The translations under genes and the position numbers were made by a program. 64,000 bases of DNA from Isoetes taiwanensis (Eukaryota > Streptophyta > Lycopodiopsida > Isoetales > Isoetaceae), in the NCBI GenBank assembly GCA_021234155.1, contig JAJEKV010000003.1:33959166-34023165 (forward strand), read 5' to 3'. Shown here in pieces: positions 9,688 to 20,013 of this stretch. The stretch's first letter is position 1, and each line of letters begins with the position of its first letter. A model generated the notes under the pieces. It had not been told where the DNA came from, did no database searches, and was given only the letters and a program-made list of their open reading frames with translations.

Positions 9688-11030
9688 ATGCTCGATTTAG
9701 ATCTGTGCACGAACGTACGCCGTGATACACCTTCAAATGCCGACTCACACCAACAGGAACTCATGTTAATGAAAAGGCAGCTAGGCGAGTTACAAGCCTA
9801 TGTGTTGCATGCCAACCCACCGCAGCCAACCCAGGAAGATGGACCGGAGTTACCTCCGCTACCACCGAGTCCACCTGCACAACAGCCATCTCCCCTAGAG
9901 CCAGCCCCCCCACACTTAACCGAGGAGGCCTCATGCTAAAAAGCGCCACCGTTCCTCTAAGGATAGTGCCACTTCCTCACACTCAACCACTGGGATCTTC
10001 CGGTTCATCGGTATCACCTGGTGACCATGCAAAGCCCGATAGGGAATACCGTAAGACGGTTGATACAAACTATAACTAGTATATGGAAGAATAGGAAATT
10101 GGCCCGGTTTGATGGGGAATCCGTGAGGCTGGATCAATGCGTAGTCCCCGGTTGGACGAAATGAAGGAGTTTGGGAAGTCCTATGGCATGACGGAGAAGG
10201 ATACAGGAAAGGTTGCCACCACCAACCTTACAGGAGCTGCCCATATTTGGTGGAAGGGCTATGCCAGGGCCAAGCATCTGGACAGGAGCAGATGCAACTT
10301 CAGGAAGTTTGCCAAGGCATTCAAGTCGCATTATGTGCCCCGTGCGCACAAATGCCAACAGATTCAGACCTTTTATAGGTTGGAGCAGAAGGGTATGTCG
10401 GTTCAGGCTTACACTGATGAGTTTATGCGCTTGAGGCTGTATGTACCAGGTATGAATGAAAAGAGAGCCGTGGAGGGCTATATTGAAGGGTTGGCCCCAT
10501 CAATCAAACGGATGGTTAAGGCCATAGACCCGAAATCAGTTGCGGAGGCTGAGGCTAAGGCATTGAGCCTCGAGGAGGACACACCAAGGAACCAAGATCC
10601 GTCCCGCTCCTACTCGCAGCCCCGCCATCCACACCATACAAAACCCCGGCCGCCAAGTCCGGGCCCCTCAACAGAATTCCTATGGCCGCCAGAAAGAAAG
10701 TTACCTTCACCACGGCGGATAAACCGGCAACGCCGAAGGAAGTACGGAACCTCTACGGTTCGATTCCTAAATAGGCCCGAGAACAACTCCGCACGGATAA
10801 GGCATGCTGTGTATGCGGCCCGGCACTTTATGCACAATTGTCCTTATGTTACACGTGACCGCCCGGTGGCCATGGCCGACCTCGATTGGGACGATCTGGA
10901 GTCGACCTTACCTGTCGAGGACGAGGCTCCCGAGTATATTCACGGTGCGTCTCATATCCTTGCAGCTATAGAAACCGGCAATGCCGAAAAGTCACTACGC
11001 CATTTCCACCATAGGTCAAGTAGGCAGTAA
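9688..11030 (+). pseudogene. gag: gag of the gypsy element, frameshifted
   Basis: Nucleocapsid/capsid region in several frames. An N-terminal piece with a proline-rich tail (PPLPPSPPAQQPSPLEPAPP) occupies 9688-9939. The Retrotrans_gag core lies at 10,137-10,560 (AAHIWWKGYARAKHL, FAKAFKSHYVPRAHK, SVQAYTDEFMRLRLYVPGM, YIEGLAPSIKRMV). A CCHC knuckle near 10,800-10,850 needs a frame change in its middle (CCVCGP in one frame, HFMHNC in another). Gag packages the RNA and builds the particle. The breaks show that this copy cannot make a full product. Confidence 0.85.
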
Positions 11031-11244
11031 GCCTTTTGTAATTCTTATGGATACGGGAAGTACACATAATTTTGCTTCCCCTAGGATGGCCCAGTCTTAC
11101 AAAAAAACATTAAGATCCCGACCGAGGCCCATTACTCTAGCCAGGGTAAGGTCGGGCATACTCATGGCCAGCCAAGCATCAATCTTAAGATGCGGTTGCC
11201 AGTGCACCAAAGGGTGCCGAATTGATGGATATTGGCAAATATGA
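10981..11244 (+). pseudogene. Aspartic protease region of the gypsy element
   Basis: The reading frame overlapping the end of gag contains FVILMDTGSTHNFAS, the DTG(S/T) active-site motif of retropepsins. Downstream flap and C-terminal parts are scattered over other frames (DLIVGMEFL and KANIDHA traces near 11,245-11,300). It would process Gag-Pol, but is broken here. Confidence 0.8.
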
Positions 11245-11968
11245 CCTCATTGTTGGTATGGAATTCTTGGCGTCCGCAAAAGCCAACATAGATCATGCGA
11301 GAAGAGAGAAGTTACCTTCAACACGACTAATGGAGCCCGCACATGACTATCAAAGGTGAACCCTTCAACCCTATCATGCGCCTATGTCCTCGACACGCTT
11401 AGCTAAAGCTATACGCAAGGAAAAGCTCCTTTATCATTAGGCTTGCTTCCATAGAGTCGATGCTAAACGTAGCAAAATGTAATCGATACCTTGCCGAGGG
11501 AATTGCTCATCTTCTCCGGAATTTGGTGACCTTTTCCCGTATGAGATTCGTAAGCTTCCTCCTTTTAGAGGGGTGGAATGTGAAATAGCTTTAGAGCCAG
11601 TACCAAGCCTACCAAGCAAGGCCCCGTGACCGCATGAGTCCTCCTGCATTGGCGTAACTTAAGAAGCAACTTCAGAGCTACTAAACCTAGGCTTCATCCG
11701 ACCTAGCGTTTAAGCCTTTTGGCGCCTATTCTCTTCGTTAAGAAAAAGGATGGCTCGCCAGATGTGTATTGATTATCGGCAACTCAACAAGCATACCATC
11801 AAGAATCGCTATGCTTTGCCTCGAGCCGATGACCCAATGGATCAGTTGCAAGGGGCTAAGTATTTCAAAAATTGATCTACGCTCCGGGTATCATCGATAA
11901 GGATTAAGGAGGAGGACATCCATAAATCGGCTTTTCGCACCAGATATGGGCATTATGAGTTTACAGTT
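11245..11968 (+). pseudogene. Decayed protease/RT linker and RT N-terminus
   Basis: About 700 bases with no long frame. RT fragments are visible from 11,730 on: a VKKKDGS-like stretch, [20 protein letters not shown] near 11,762, and DLRSGYH / [12 protein letters not shown] near 11,870-11,935. These are separated by frame changes, as expected for the fingers and palm of a gypsy RT. Confidence 0.75.
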
Positions 11969-12505
11969 ATGCCTTTTGGATTAACTAATGCTCCAGCAAC
12001 ATTCATGCGACTAATGAATGATGTCTTCCGACAATACTTGGATGATTTTGTTGTTATTTTCTTCGACGACATTCTCATCTACAGTAAGACTCTAGAGGAG
12101 CATGAGAAACATCTTAGACTGGCCCTACAAAAGCTAAGATGTCATCAGCTCTATGCCAAGTTCTCTAAATGCAAGTTTGCCACTCCGAAGGTCGATTATT
12201 TAGGCCATATCATTTCGGCAGAGGGAATTGCTACCGACCCCGCAAAGATAGAGGCCGTAAGGGAATGGCCTATTCCAGGGAATGTTTCCGAAGTCCGGAG
12301 CTTCTTGGGACTAGCAGGATATTATCGAAAATTTGTAAAAGATTTTGCAAAGATTGCAGCCCCTCTTACAAATCTCACAAAGCAAGAGAGGGTGAAAAAT
12401 TGGATGGAGCACTGGAAGACAAAAGTCCAGGAAAGTTTCCAGCAGCTTAAGGATGCTTTAACAACAGCACCAGTTCTCACATTGCTCGATCCCCGACCAG
12501 GATAA
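11969..12505 (+). CDS. pol: Gypsy reverse transcriptase, catalytic part (fragment)
   Basis: A 178-codon open frame covers the RT palm and thumb: [20 protein letters not shown], then the catalytic box [12 protein letters not shown] (FxDD), [17 protein letters not shown] and [20 protein letters not shown]. These are diagnostic for Ty3/gypsy polymerases, which copy the RNA into cDNA. It is out of frame with the N-terminal RT piece and with the following RNase H. Confidence 0.95.
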   Translation: MPFGLTNAPATFMRLMNDVFRQYLDDFVVIFFDDILIYSKTLEEHEKHLRLALQKLRCHQLYAKFSKCKFATPKVDYLGHIISAEGIATDPAKIEAVREWPIPGNVSEVRSFLGLAGYYRKFVKDFAKIAAPLTNLTKQERVKNWMEHWKTKVQESFQQLKDALTTAPVLTLLDPRPG

Positions 12506-12517
12506 ACCTGGTGGCGG

Positions 12518-13819
12518 ATGATGCCGCCAAGATTGCCGCGGGGAGTCCTAATGCAGGAGGGGAGGGTTATTGCCTATGACTCAAAGAAAATGAATGAAAC
12601 AGAGCAGCGATATCCCACCCATGATCAGGAATTCTTAGCCGTTGTCCGTGCTTTGCGGATATGGAGACACTACCTTCTTGGTAGGAGATTCCAATTGGAT
12701 ACGGATCATCAAAGTCTCCGTTACTTGTCCACCCAGCCAAATCTCAATCTTCGTCAGAGAAGATGGATGGAATTCTTGGAGGAGTATGATTTCGAGATTA
12801 TGTATAAGCCTGGCAAGCACAATGTGGTTGCGGATGCATTGTCACGCCATTCCTTGGTCACCCGAACCCATTGTAATGCAATTTCTACGCTCGCTAGTGA
12901 ATTTGGAAAACAGATAGAACGGACCTTGGCCACGGATCCCGAGTTCTATGAAGTTTGGGATAGCTTGACTAAGGAAGCTCGAACAGATAAGGAGCGTGAA
13001 GCTTTCCGTTCATATAAGAAAGAAGGCAACTTGTTATATTACAAGGATAAGTTGTGTGTACCTGAGACTTCAGGAGTACGTAAGCTCATTCTCCATGATA
13101 CTCACAATAGCCCTATAGCTGGACACACGGGTTTTATGAAGACCTACTTTAAGATTCGATCCAGCTATTTTTGGCCTTCTATGAAAAAGGACATTGCCAG
13201 GTACATTAAGCAGTGTCAGGTGTGTCAGCAAACGAAAGCTGAGCAGTTAAGGATTCCAGGCGAGTTACAACCTCTGGATGTGCCCAACGCTAAATGGGAA
13301 GTGATAACCATGGATTTCATTGTGGGCCTTCCAAGAACTCTTAGGGGGTATGATGCCTTAATGGTTGTGGTCGACAAATTGTCGAAAATGGCTCATTTCT
13401 TGCCATGTCGTACCACGGATACAGCCTTTGATACTGCTCTGCTCTTTGCCAAAGGAATCTTCAGATTACACGGAATGCCACGAGTAATTGTGTCGGATAG
13501 GGATCCCAAATTTGTAAGTGCATTCTGGAAAGATTTCTTTGCCACCATTCAGACCAAGCTTGCTATGAGTACAGCATATCACCCTCAAACAGACGGTCAG
13601 ACAGAACGTACCAATCGTATTATAGAGGATATGCTAAGAAGTTATGTGTGGAGTAAGCAATCACAATGGGCTGACTATATTTATCTGGTCGAGTTTGCCT
13701 ATAACAGCATGAAACAGGAGTCTTCCAGAATGTCTCCCTTTATGATAAACTATGGTTATCAATGTCTTACTCCAGACACATGGCATAATCCCGTTTCTAA
13801 AGTGGAGGTTTCTCAATAA
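12518..13819 (+). CDS. pol: Gypsy RNase H and integrase (fragment of pol)
   Basis: A 433-codon frame. RNase H: VIAYDSKKMNETEQRYPTHD, HYLLGRRFQLDTDHQSL, then HNVVADALSRH. Integrase zinc domain: HDTHNSPIAGHTG ... CQVCQQTK (HHCC). The catalytic core has acidic residues in ITMDFIVGLP, VIVSDRDPKF and TDGQTERTNRIIEDML (D,D,E). The first codons are out of register: VADDAAKIAAG lies in another frame at about 12,510. The frame ends at 13,819; integrase reading can be followed in a shifted frame to ADKHRT at 13,914, where the hAT-type element interrupts it. Confidence 0.95.
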   Translation: MMPPRLPRGVLMQEGRVIAYDSKKMNETEQRYPTHDQEFLAVVRALRIWRHYLLGRRFQLDTDHQSLRYLSTQPNLNLRQRRWMEFLEEYDFEIMYKPGKHNVVADALSRHSLVTRTHCNAISTLASEFGKQIERTLATDPEFYEVWDSLTKEARTDKEREAFRSYKKEGNLLYYKDKLCVPETSGVRKLILHDTHNSPIAGHTGFMKTYFKIRSSYFWPSMKKDIARYIKQCQVCQQTKAEQLRIPGELQPLDVPNAKWEVITMDFIVGLPRTLRGYDALMVVVDKLSKMAHFLPCRTTDTAFDTALLFAKGIFRLHGMPRVIVSDRDPKFVSAFWKDFFATIQTKLAMSTAYHPQTDGQTERTNRIIEDMLRSYVWSKQSQWADYIYLVEFAYNSMKQESSRMSPFMINYGYQCLTPDTWHNPVSKVEVSQ

Positions 13820-13914
13820 CTCCTCTTGGAAATGCAAGCTTTGGTTGAAGAGGTTCGTGGTTACTTGCTAGCTGCACGCAGTCGTCAGAAGAGTGTAGCG
13901 GATAAACACAGAAC

Positions 13915-14744
13915 CATGGAAAAAATTAGTGGCTATTAATAGCCAAATGGCGATTTTTTAGGGGGTCTAGACAATTTTTGCGGCGAATTTTATGAAGGGA
14001 GGTTTCTTTTAAAAAAATAAAAAATAGCCATAGTTAAAACAAGCACTCCATTATTAATTTAGGATTAGACAAACTATTATTCCCATTTTCCGTAAAGAAA
14101 AAGGGATTAGCCTTTCTTTATATTACAATATTTATATAAAAAATCATTAATAGCCAAATGAAAATAAATTCTTATTATAGACTTTTACACATCCCCACCT
14201 ACCATCATCAGTGATAGTAATTTTTCAAACAATGAATTTCTATTAAATATACCACATATGCATCTTCAAAGAAGAATTGTAAGAGATGGCCAATATCCCT
14301 CTAGATGCCCGAGTTGATTGCATAACATCTTCCTTGAAGGGTTAGAGATAAGTGCAATTTGATCACAATATCTAGAAGGTGTTGTTGCATTAAATGTAGT
14401 TCAGACTATGGATGTTATAAGCTATGTTGTGAGCTTCTGTTAAAAGTTTTTTAATATTATTGTATGTTCCTTGATTGTTGATTATTATTTGTAATTCCAC
14501 TACAATATATCTAAAGCTACAAAATTTAATTTACATTTTTTGTTTTTTTTTTTTCAGTTAGAAAAAATAGCTAAGTAAAAGTTTATAGTACATAATTTAA
14601 AAGTTTCGCCAAGTCCAAATATATATAAATGTAATAATAATAATAACTTTAGCCAAATGTATATCATAAAATGCTGTAAAATTTTGAAAAATAGCCAAAC
14701 CATTTTTTATAAAAAAATATATAGTATGCTTAATTTTTTCCCTG
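13915..14744. mobile_element. Non-autonomous hAT element copy 1, inside gypsy pol
   Basis: An 830-bp insertion flanked by an 8-bp duplication CACAGAAC (13,907-13,914 and 14,745-14,752). Terminal inverted repeats are CATGGAAAAAATTAG at the left and CAGGGAAAAAATTAAG read from the right, fitting the hAT pattern (YARNG start, 8-bp target site). The interior is AT-rich, non-coding, and carries repeated TAGCCAAA motifs near both ends. Its removal rejoins integrase (ADKHRT) to the following region (PRVFQVGESVWLK), so it landed after the gypsy element. A 765-bp copy is at 24,244. Confidence 0.93.
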
Positions 14745-14768
14745 CACAGAACCCCACGAGTTTTTCAG

Positions 14769-15278
14769 GTGGGCGAATCAGTCTGGCTTAAGATTAAAGT
14801 CAAACAAGCCAAGCTCAAGATTGGTAACTGCAAGAAGTTGGCACCCAGATGGGCTGGACCGTTCAGAATCACTGAACGTGTTGGAGAACAGGCATATCGC
14901 TTGGATTTGCCACCCCGCTTGAAGATCCACAAGGTCTTTCACGTGAGTCTTTTGAAACAACACACCCCTGATCCAGAAGAGATTTTGGATACTCCAACCC
15001 TCCTAGAAATGACAGAGGAGCACCTGGAGATAGTGCCTGAAGCTCTTCTTGATCGAGCTTACAAACAAACCAGAAGAACTCAAATGTTGCAATACTTGGT
15101 TAAGTGGAAACACTTACCAGTTGAGGATGCTACCTGGGTGATGAAGATAGACCTTGACAAGCACTATCCGGACTTCATGCGAGAATCTCAGGGCCACACC
15201 ATCAACGATGCTATCAACCCCGGAGCCGGCGGTAAGCTTGCAAGCTTGATTGCCAAGAGTAGCGCCCTAGAGGGGTAG
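14769..15278 (+). CDS. pol: Gypsy integrase C-terminus with chromodomain
   Basis: A 169-codon frame resuming pol after the hAT insertion. The integrase GPY/F-type module reads KLAPRWAGPFRITERVGEQA and HKVFHVSLLKQH. A chromodomain follows, LQYLVKWKHLPVEDATWV with YPDF. Chromodomains of chromoviruses bind methylated H3 tails and steer integration to heterochromatin. Its presence places this element among the chromoviruses. Confidence 0.93.
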   Translation: MGESVWLKIKVKQAKLKIGNCKKLAPRWAGPFRITERVGEQAYRLDLPPRLKIHKVFHVSLLKQHTPDPEEILDTPTLLEMTEEHLEIVPEALLDRAYKQTRRTQMLQYLVKWKHLPVEDATWVMKIDLDKHYPDFMRESQGHTINDAINPGAGGKLASLIAKSSALEG

Positions 15279-15789
15279 ATGCATCGTAAATTAATAATAG
15301 TTAACCGATGATGAGATCACCTTGTGTTCTATAGACCGCATTCATCTCGGCGATAATGGGAATTTGACCATTCCCTATGCTGCAGTGGATTCCAAACCAT
15401 AGGCATGATAGTTTCCTTCATAGATAGATTTTTCTTTTATTTTTAAGGGGGTGGTCCCTTCAACCACAATCTACTAATAATACTGATATACTGACATGTG
15501 CAGGCCAGTGAGCAGTGCGTGCCCTGCCCATGCTAGAGGGTTACTGATGACCCGAACTCTTCAGTTTTATTTTGTCTACATGTTTTGTTTGTGTGTCCAC
15601 TGATGTTAGTATTGAACTTCTGTTTTGGAAATGCACCACGGTGCTTGAACTATTTTGCAAACTTTAAAGTTTGAATATATGTATTACTTTTGCAAAATTA
15701 AGGAATTACCTTCCTTCACAATGTATTTCTTTCTACAGTCATAACTAACCCCAATGCTGAGGACAGCATTAATTCTAAGGAGGGGAGAA
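15279..15789 (+). other. Gypsy 3' non-coding region and polypurine tract
   Basis: About 500 bases after the stop with no gene, ending in the purine tract AAGGAGGGGAGAA (15,777-15,789) that primes plus-strand synthesis next to the 3' LTR. Confidence 0.8.
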
Positions 15790-17356
15790 TGTGACGTTCC
15801 AAGTATTTATACGGTGTACGTATAAATATATTGACACATCACTCGGTATAGATACGCCACCTGGGGTATGATAACCTAGGGGGTTGGCCACAAGGGATTT
15901 AATTAGCTATGTTAAATTAGTTATAAAGGATAATTATCTAAATACTTGCTATTAAGTCACCTAATGGTGGGAAGGCGCCATTTGGCATAACCTTGAAGGC
16001 CAAGATGGGGTTTTCTAAACCGAGCCACCAAAGGCGGCGCCACCCCATCTTACCCCAATTTTGACCCGGCCCGGCGCAAGGAGCAAAATTTAAGCGCTCA
16101 AAGTACGCTTGCTTGAACATCCCCCAATCGCCAAGCCACCTCTATCTCATGCAAGCCATACCCCAGACTGCAGACTATGGAGGCACCCTTGACAACAAAT
16201 CCAAAGAAAACTCTGGTTAGTGGTAGTTTAACCTGCAAATTGTAGATTAATACTTTGGTATTCTTTTTTGGTTAGTTCTGGTTGAGATTAACCCTTCTTT
16301 GGTAACTGAGAATACCTTTCAATTATGAATGATGCTCTGTTATGGAATGGTCGATGTCTCTATGAATTAGTTCAAGGTTTCGAAGAAATGGGGTTAAAAA
16401 GGGGTAGAGGCCTCTGAGCCTCAGTATAGAATGCTCCTAGTACTTCCTTTAATACCCTACTAGTTTCGGCCTGTGCACAAGAGCCCACCGGGTCATAGAC
16501 GCTATGGTCTGGCTTAGCACCAGACAAGGGACACAGTGGTGAAGTAGGGGGTGGGGTCTCGCCGCGAGCATGAAAGGCTCCCGAGACTCCTACAAGGGCT
16601 AGGCCCGATAGCCGGTCACGTAGGGCCGTGTATGGGTCCGACCTCCACGGGTGCGGTGGGTGTGACCCGATGGGGCACCATGCACTTTGAGTAGATTTAG
16701 GGTGAGTAAGTCGGGTACGGATGCGGGGTCGCCGACGCTGCACGCAGTCCTCTAGCTCACCCATGGAACCACTTGATCCCGAAAGGGGCGCTTCCCGACC
16801 TCATCGGACCAGGTGTCATGAACCTCGAGTAGGCTCAAAGGGTGATACCTTGAGTCTGCGTCTCCCAAGGCTATAGCAAAGCCATAAGCGTGAATCGACC
16901 CTATCTGCAAAAGTGTGCCCCGTGGAGGGGCGGATCGGTGGACAACCCTAGCCGATGTTCTATGCCAGCCAACGCCATGCCAAGACTTGGTCTGCTGATC
17001 TCCTCGAGACCCGGTATGATTAAGCTCCTCACTAAAGTCTCGAGCGGGGTAGAACCGGGGATTTGGGTGTTTTCTTAGTTTAGATGCATATTCTTTGCCG
17101 TTGGTACCGATGGATGTGCCACCCCTCGTGGTGGTTGTTTATATGTGATTTATGTTGTATGCTAACCTTGTATTCATGCTTCCGGACGTAGGAGCCCCAT
17201 TGGCGTGGGCGAATGACCCCTTCAGTCCTTCTTTGGGCATCCTTTCATAGATGGCCCGAATAGACGGAGGGCCACGCTCATGGCACGTGGGTTGCCATGG
17301 GAGAAAGTCCCCGTATGTATATCTGCCACGATATATATTCGAGGGCGTCTGACACA
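15790..17356 (+). repeat. 3' LTR of the gypsy element
   Basis: A 1567-bp direct copy of the 5' LTR, starting TGTGACGTTCC and ending GTCTGACACA, followed by the target duplicate GGCAA. Compared with the 5' LTR, the AT-rich first 190 bases are almost identical; indels cluster in GC-rich stretches. Confidence 0.95.
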
Positions 17357-17361
17357 GGCAA

Positions 17362-17688
17362 AGCCAGAGGAAACTTAGGTGGAGGCTCATAGCGAGACTG
17401 AGCGCAAATCACGAGCTTGTTTAAAGTTTTATTGAGTAAAGCAAATGATTAAAGGCATCAGGGGAGAAATTGCCTCAACCTATTCTCAAACTTTGTAGGT
17501 GCCAGGGTTGCTCCATTGAACCTCAGCCCTAGAATTGGAGCTCCAAGTGGGCCATTTTTGGTAAGAAGAACTAGCGATGTGGGATGACCGAAAGTCGGGT
17601 TATGGTGCCCAAGTGCGCATTCATCTAGATTCTATAAAAGATGTTGATTGATTAAGACGGCAAGATGGTGGTCATGGAAGTCGAAATT

Positions 17689-17721
<33 letters not shown>

Positions 17722-17990
17722 TCAACTAGCCACGAAAATGGATGGCGCTAAAGCATGCCGAATATACCTAGCCGTTGTGGCAAGTGCAAGGCCTCGATGA
17801 GTCGGAGGGCATGGATGTTATGGAGTAGCTCTGGGCATGAGCCAGAGTAGAATGGTACCTAGTGCAGATCTTGGTGGTAGTAATAAGTATCCAAATGACA
17901 ACTTTGAAGACTGAAGTGGAGAAAGGTTCTATGTGAACATCAATTGGACATGGCTTAGTCGATCCTAAGATATAGGGAAATCCCATGTGA
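17362..17990 (+). pseudogene. 25S rRNA fragment, right part
   Basis: Resumes the 25S homology of 3400-3566 exactly after GGCAA with AGCCAGAGGAAACTTAGGTG. Long recognisable stretches follow: GAGCTCCAAGTGGGCCATTT, GTCATGGAAGTCGAAATTCG, GTGTAACAACTCACCTGCCG, GGCCTCGATGAG, CAGATCTTGGTGGTAGTAAT and TTAGTCGATCCTAAG. Deletions and C-to-T-like changes are frequent. No 18S, 5.8S or spacer sequence is seen. It is a dispersed rRNA relic, not an rDNA array. Confidence 0.92.
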
Positions 17991-18669
17991 ACGGCAAAAA
18001 CAAAGTAAATAGATGTTGAAGTAGGAGGTACATGCTTGTTCCAGCATGTTAACACGCAGACTTAGTAGTTGTCAATTTCCTTATTATGAAGAATGAGCAT
18101 ATCAATAATAATATATGCACGAACAACATATACATTGATAAGACTTGTTAATGTGACATGAATAAGAGAAAGCAGCCAAGACCAAACAGGTTAGAGGTGA
18201 TCACACAAAAAGAACAGTGCTCAATAGTCTCATCCCTTTGCTTGCATAGTGGGCAAAGTGCTGACATTCGAGGATTGAATATGTGGACAAGCACATTGAC
18301 ATGAGGACACATTGACAAGTCCACAAGTGCTTTTGGCTATTTATCCAGATACTTGGAATAAGCTACGGAAGCCAAGCCTTTCACTTAGCATCAGAATGCT
18401 TGTTGTGGTTCATCTAGAAGCAAAGAAGATTGTGTGTTGTTAAGGGCTTGGATATTCCTGTTGTTGCTGTCCGCCAGGAAGCTCGAGATAGAATTGCTAA
18501 GACCTACCATTGTTCTTCGCTTGCTCCTGCCAGGCGACATTTGATCTTTGAGATTTATTTGGGGGTATTGTCTTATGCATATCTGATGGTCCTACTCAGT
18601 GGATTATGATTATCCTCTGAGATTTTAATCCCGCTGTGTAGTTGTATCCATCTTTTGGCTTGGACTTTT

Positions 18670-18706
18670 AATAAAGTTTGACGTCCTTCAAAAAAAAAAA
18701 AAAAAC
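18670..18706 (+). repeat. Poly-A tail of a retroposed sequence
   Basis: AATAAAGTTTGACGTCCTTC followed by about 17 A. It ends a ~300-bp upstream stretch (18,400-18,690) with no intact gene. It looks like the 3' end of a 5'-truncated LINE or other retroposon. A similar TTTGACGT end occurs at 18,970. Confidence 0.5.
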
Positions 18707-18715
18707 ATATACATT

Positions 18716-19003
18716 ATAAGACCTTAAGCGCCACACCTGAGGTCACGGGTTCAAGTATGACCAACATTGATCTAGTAAGGGGGACCTTAAACTCCATTGC
18801 CTCGAGGTCATGGGTGACCAAACGATCCTGTGGTAGAGACCTTTGTCCTACCATATATACAATAGATAATCACATGCATAAGATATTGCATCTAGGTAGT
18901 GGATTGACTTCCATGTGATATGTAAAATATGATGTAGCAACTGTACTCATGATGTGATGAGGAATAAATTTGACGTTAAAAAAAAATAAAAAATAAAAAA
19001 AAA
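18716..19003 (+). mobile_element. SINE-like element
   Basis: Starts near CCTTAAGCGCCACACCTGAG. It has a pol III B-box-like GGTCACGGGTTCAAG at 18,744 and a partial second copy (CGAGGTCATGGGTGACC). It ends AATAAATTTGACGT followed by A-rich tails (18,978-19,003). The end resembles the retroposon end just upstream, as expected if a SINE shares the 3' tail of its LINE partner. No protein is encoded. Confidence 0.45.
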
Positions 19004-19804
19004 TCAGTAAGATTGCACCAATCAACAAAACAATAAGAAATGATATATTTCAAGTGTGAATCAAAGCTCTAGAATTGAGAAACGATAATCTCAAATGTAC
19101 TCTATTGCGTAAGGAAAGTTCACCTACGAAAAAGGAGTGAATGGGAAGAACAAAATGAAGGGAAGAATGAGAATAGAATTGGAAACTATAGATTGATCTC
19201 AACACACACCTTGGCTTCTTAAGAATGATCTTAGATAGGTTCTATACTTCGGACAAAAAAAAAATTACTTTCGAAAGATGCTCTATATTGCGCTCCTTGC
19301 TTCCAAAAAATACGGCGAAAAGCACCACGTTTTTAAACACAATTATAGGAGGCCCTTAAAGGATGCATATTGCTCAATCTTCGGACAAGCTATAATGCAA
19401 CATATTTTTGAAAATGTACGAACCTTTTAAAAAACGTTGAAGAGCCGTGAAGAGGAACAGTCAAAACGAACCTGCTTTATGAGTCCATGTACTACAAAAG
19501 GGATGCACTTTGCCGCTATATGGAGCACGAATTAATTATTTAAACCTGGAGACCAAATGGTATAGTCCTACATCCGAGCATTGGAAAGAACCTTGAGCAT
19601 GTTCTACTATATGTCGATGCATGTAAAGTACTCAATGTCTAGTAGATCTTAAATCATGGACTAGAGATTAGTGGTTTTCCCGACTATCCTGAAAAAATTG
19701 TCAACCTAAGGAGTGGCTAGAAATTATACTCATTGTGTCTCGATTCCAGTTTGTTATCTATTATTTGACATGTATTCCCATGGACGAGCGTACTCATTTC
19801 TGGT
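19004..19804. other. No gene seen
   Basis: AT-rich sequence with short frames only. No repeat boundary was recognised. Confidence 0.4.
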
Positions 19805-19990
19805 ATGCTAGGGCTGCTTGAGCCTGATCGAGTATGTAACTCATTGTCTCTGGATCATTGTTGACATACCATTAAATAGTGAGATCCCTTCTTCTTTTGG
19901 GATTGGGACCAATTGAAGCTTTATTTCCAATAGGTGGTATTTTCTATTATCTTCGAGACTTGTTAGCATATGATTTGTCATCTAGTATAA
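19805..19990. repeat. Direct repeat, left copy, flanking a copia fragment
   Basis: Starts AGGGCTGCTTGAGCCTGATCG and includes AATAGTGAGATCCCTTCTTC and TTTTGGGATTGGGACCAATT. A diverged copy in the same orientation is at 21,600-21,775. The two copies border the copia fragment at 20,014-21,597. They may be relics of LTRs or of a duplicated target. Confidence 0.6.
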
Positions 19991-20013
19991 AATTATATCA
20001 TTTGAGTTGTACT

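Larger units (their letters stand above)
3567..17356 (+). mobile_element. Ty3/gypsy chromodomain LTR retrotransposon, complete ends
   Basis: A 13,790-bp element bounded by direct LTRs (3567-5152 and 15,790-17,356) that begin TGTGACGTTCC and end GTCACA/GACACA. It is flanked by a perfect 5-bp target duplication GGCAA (3562-3566 and 17,357-17,361). A primer-binding site follows the 5' LTR and a purine tract (AAGGAGGGGAGAA) precedes the 3' LTR. Internal order is accessory ORFs, gag, protease, RT, RNase H, integrase, chromodomain, which is the Ty3/gypsy chromovirus order. Multiple frameshifts make it non-autonomous now, and an 830-bp hAT-type element interrupts the end of pol. It sits inside a 25S rRNA relic. 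The ~4 kb between PBS and gag, including a histone H3-like segment, is not part of a standard chromovirus. Confidence 0.95.
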
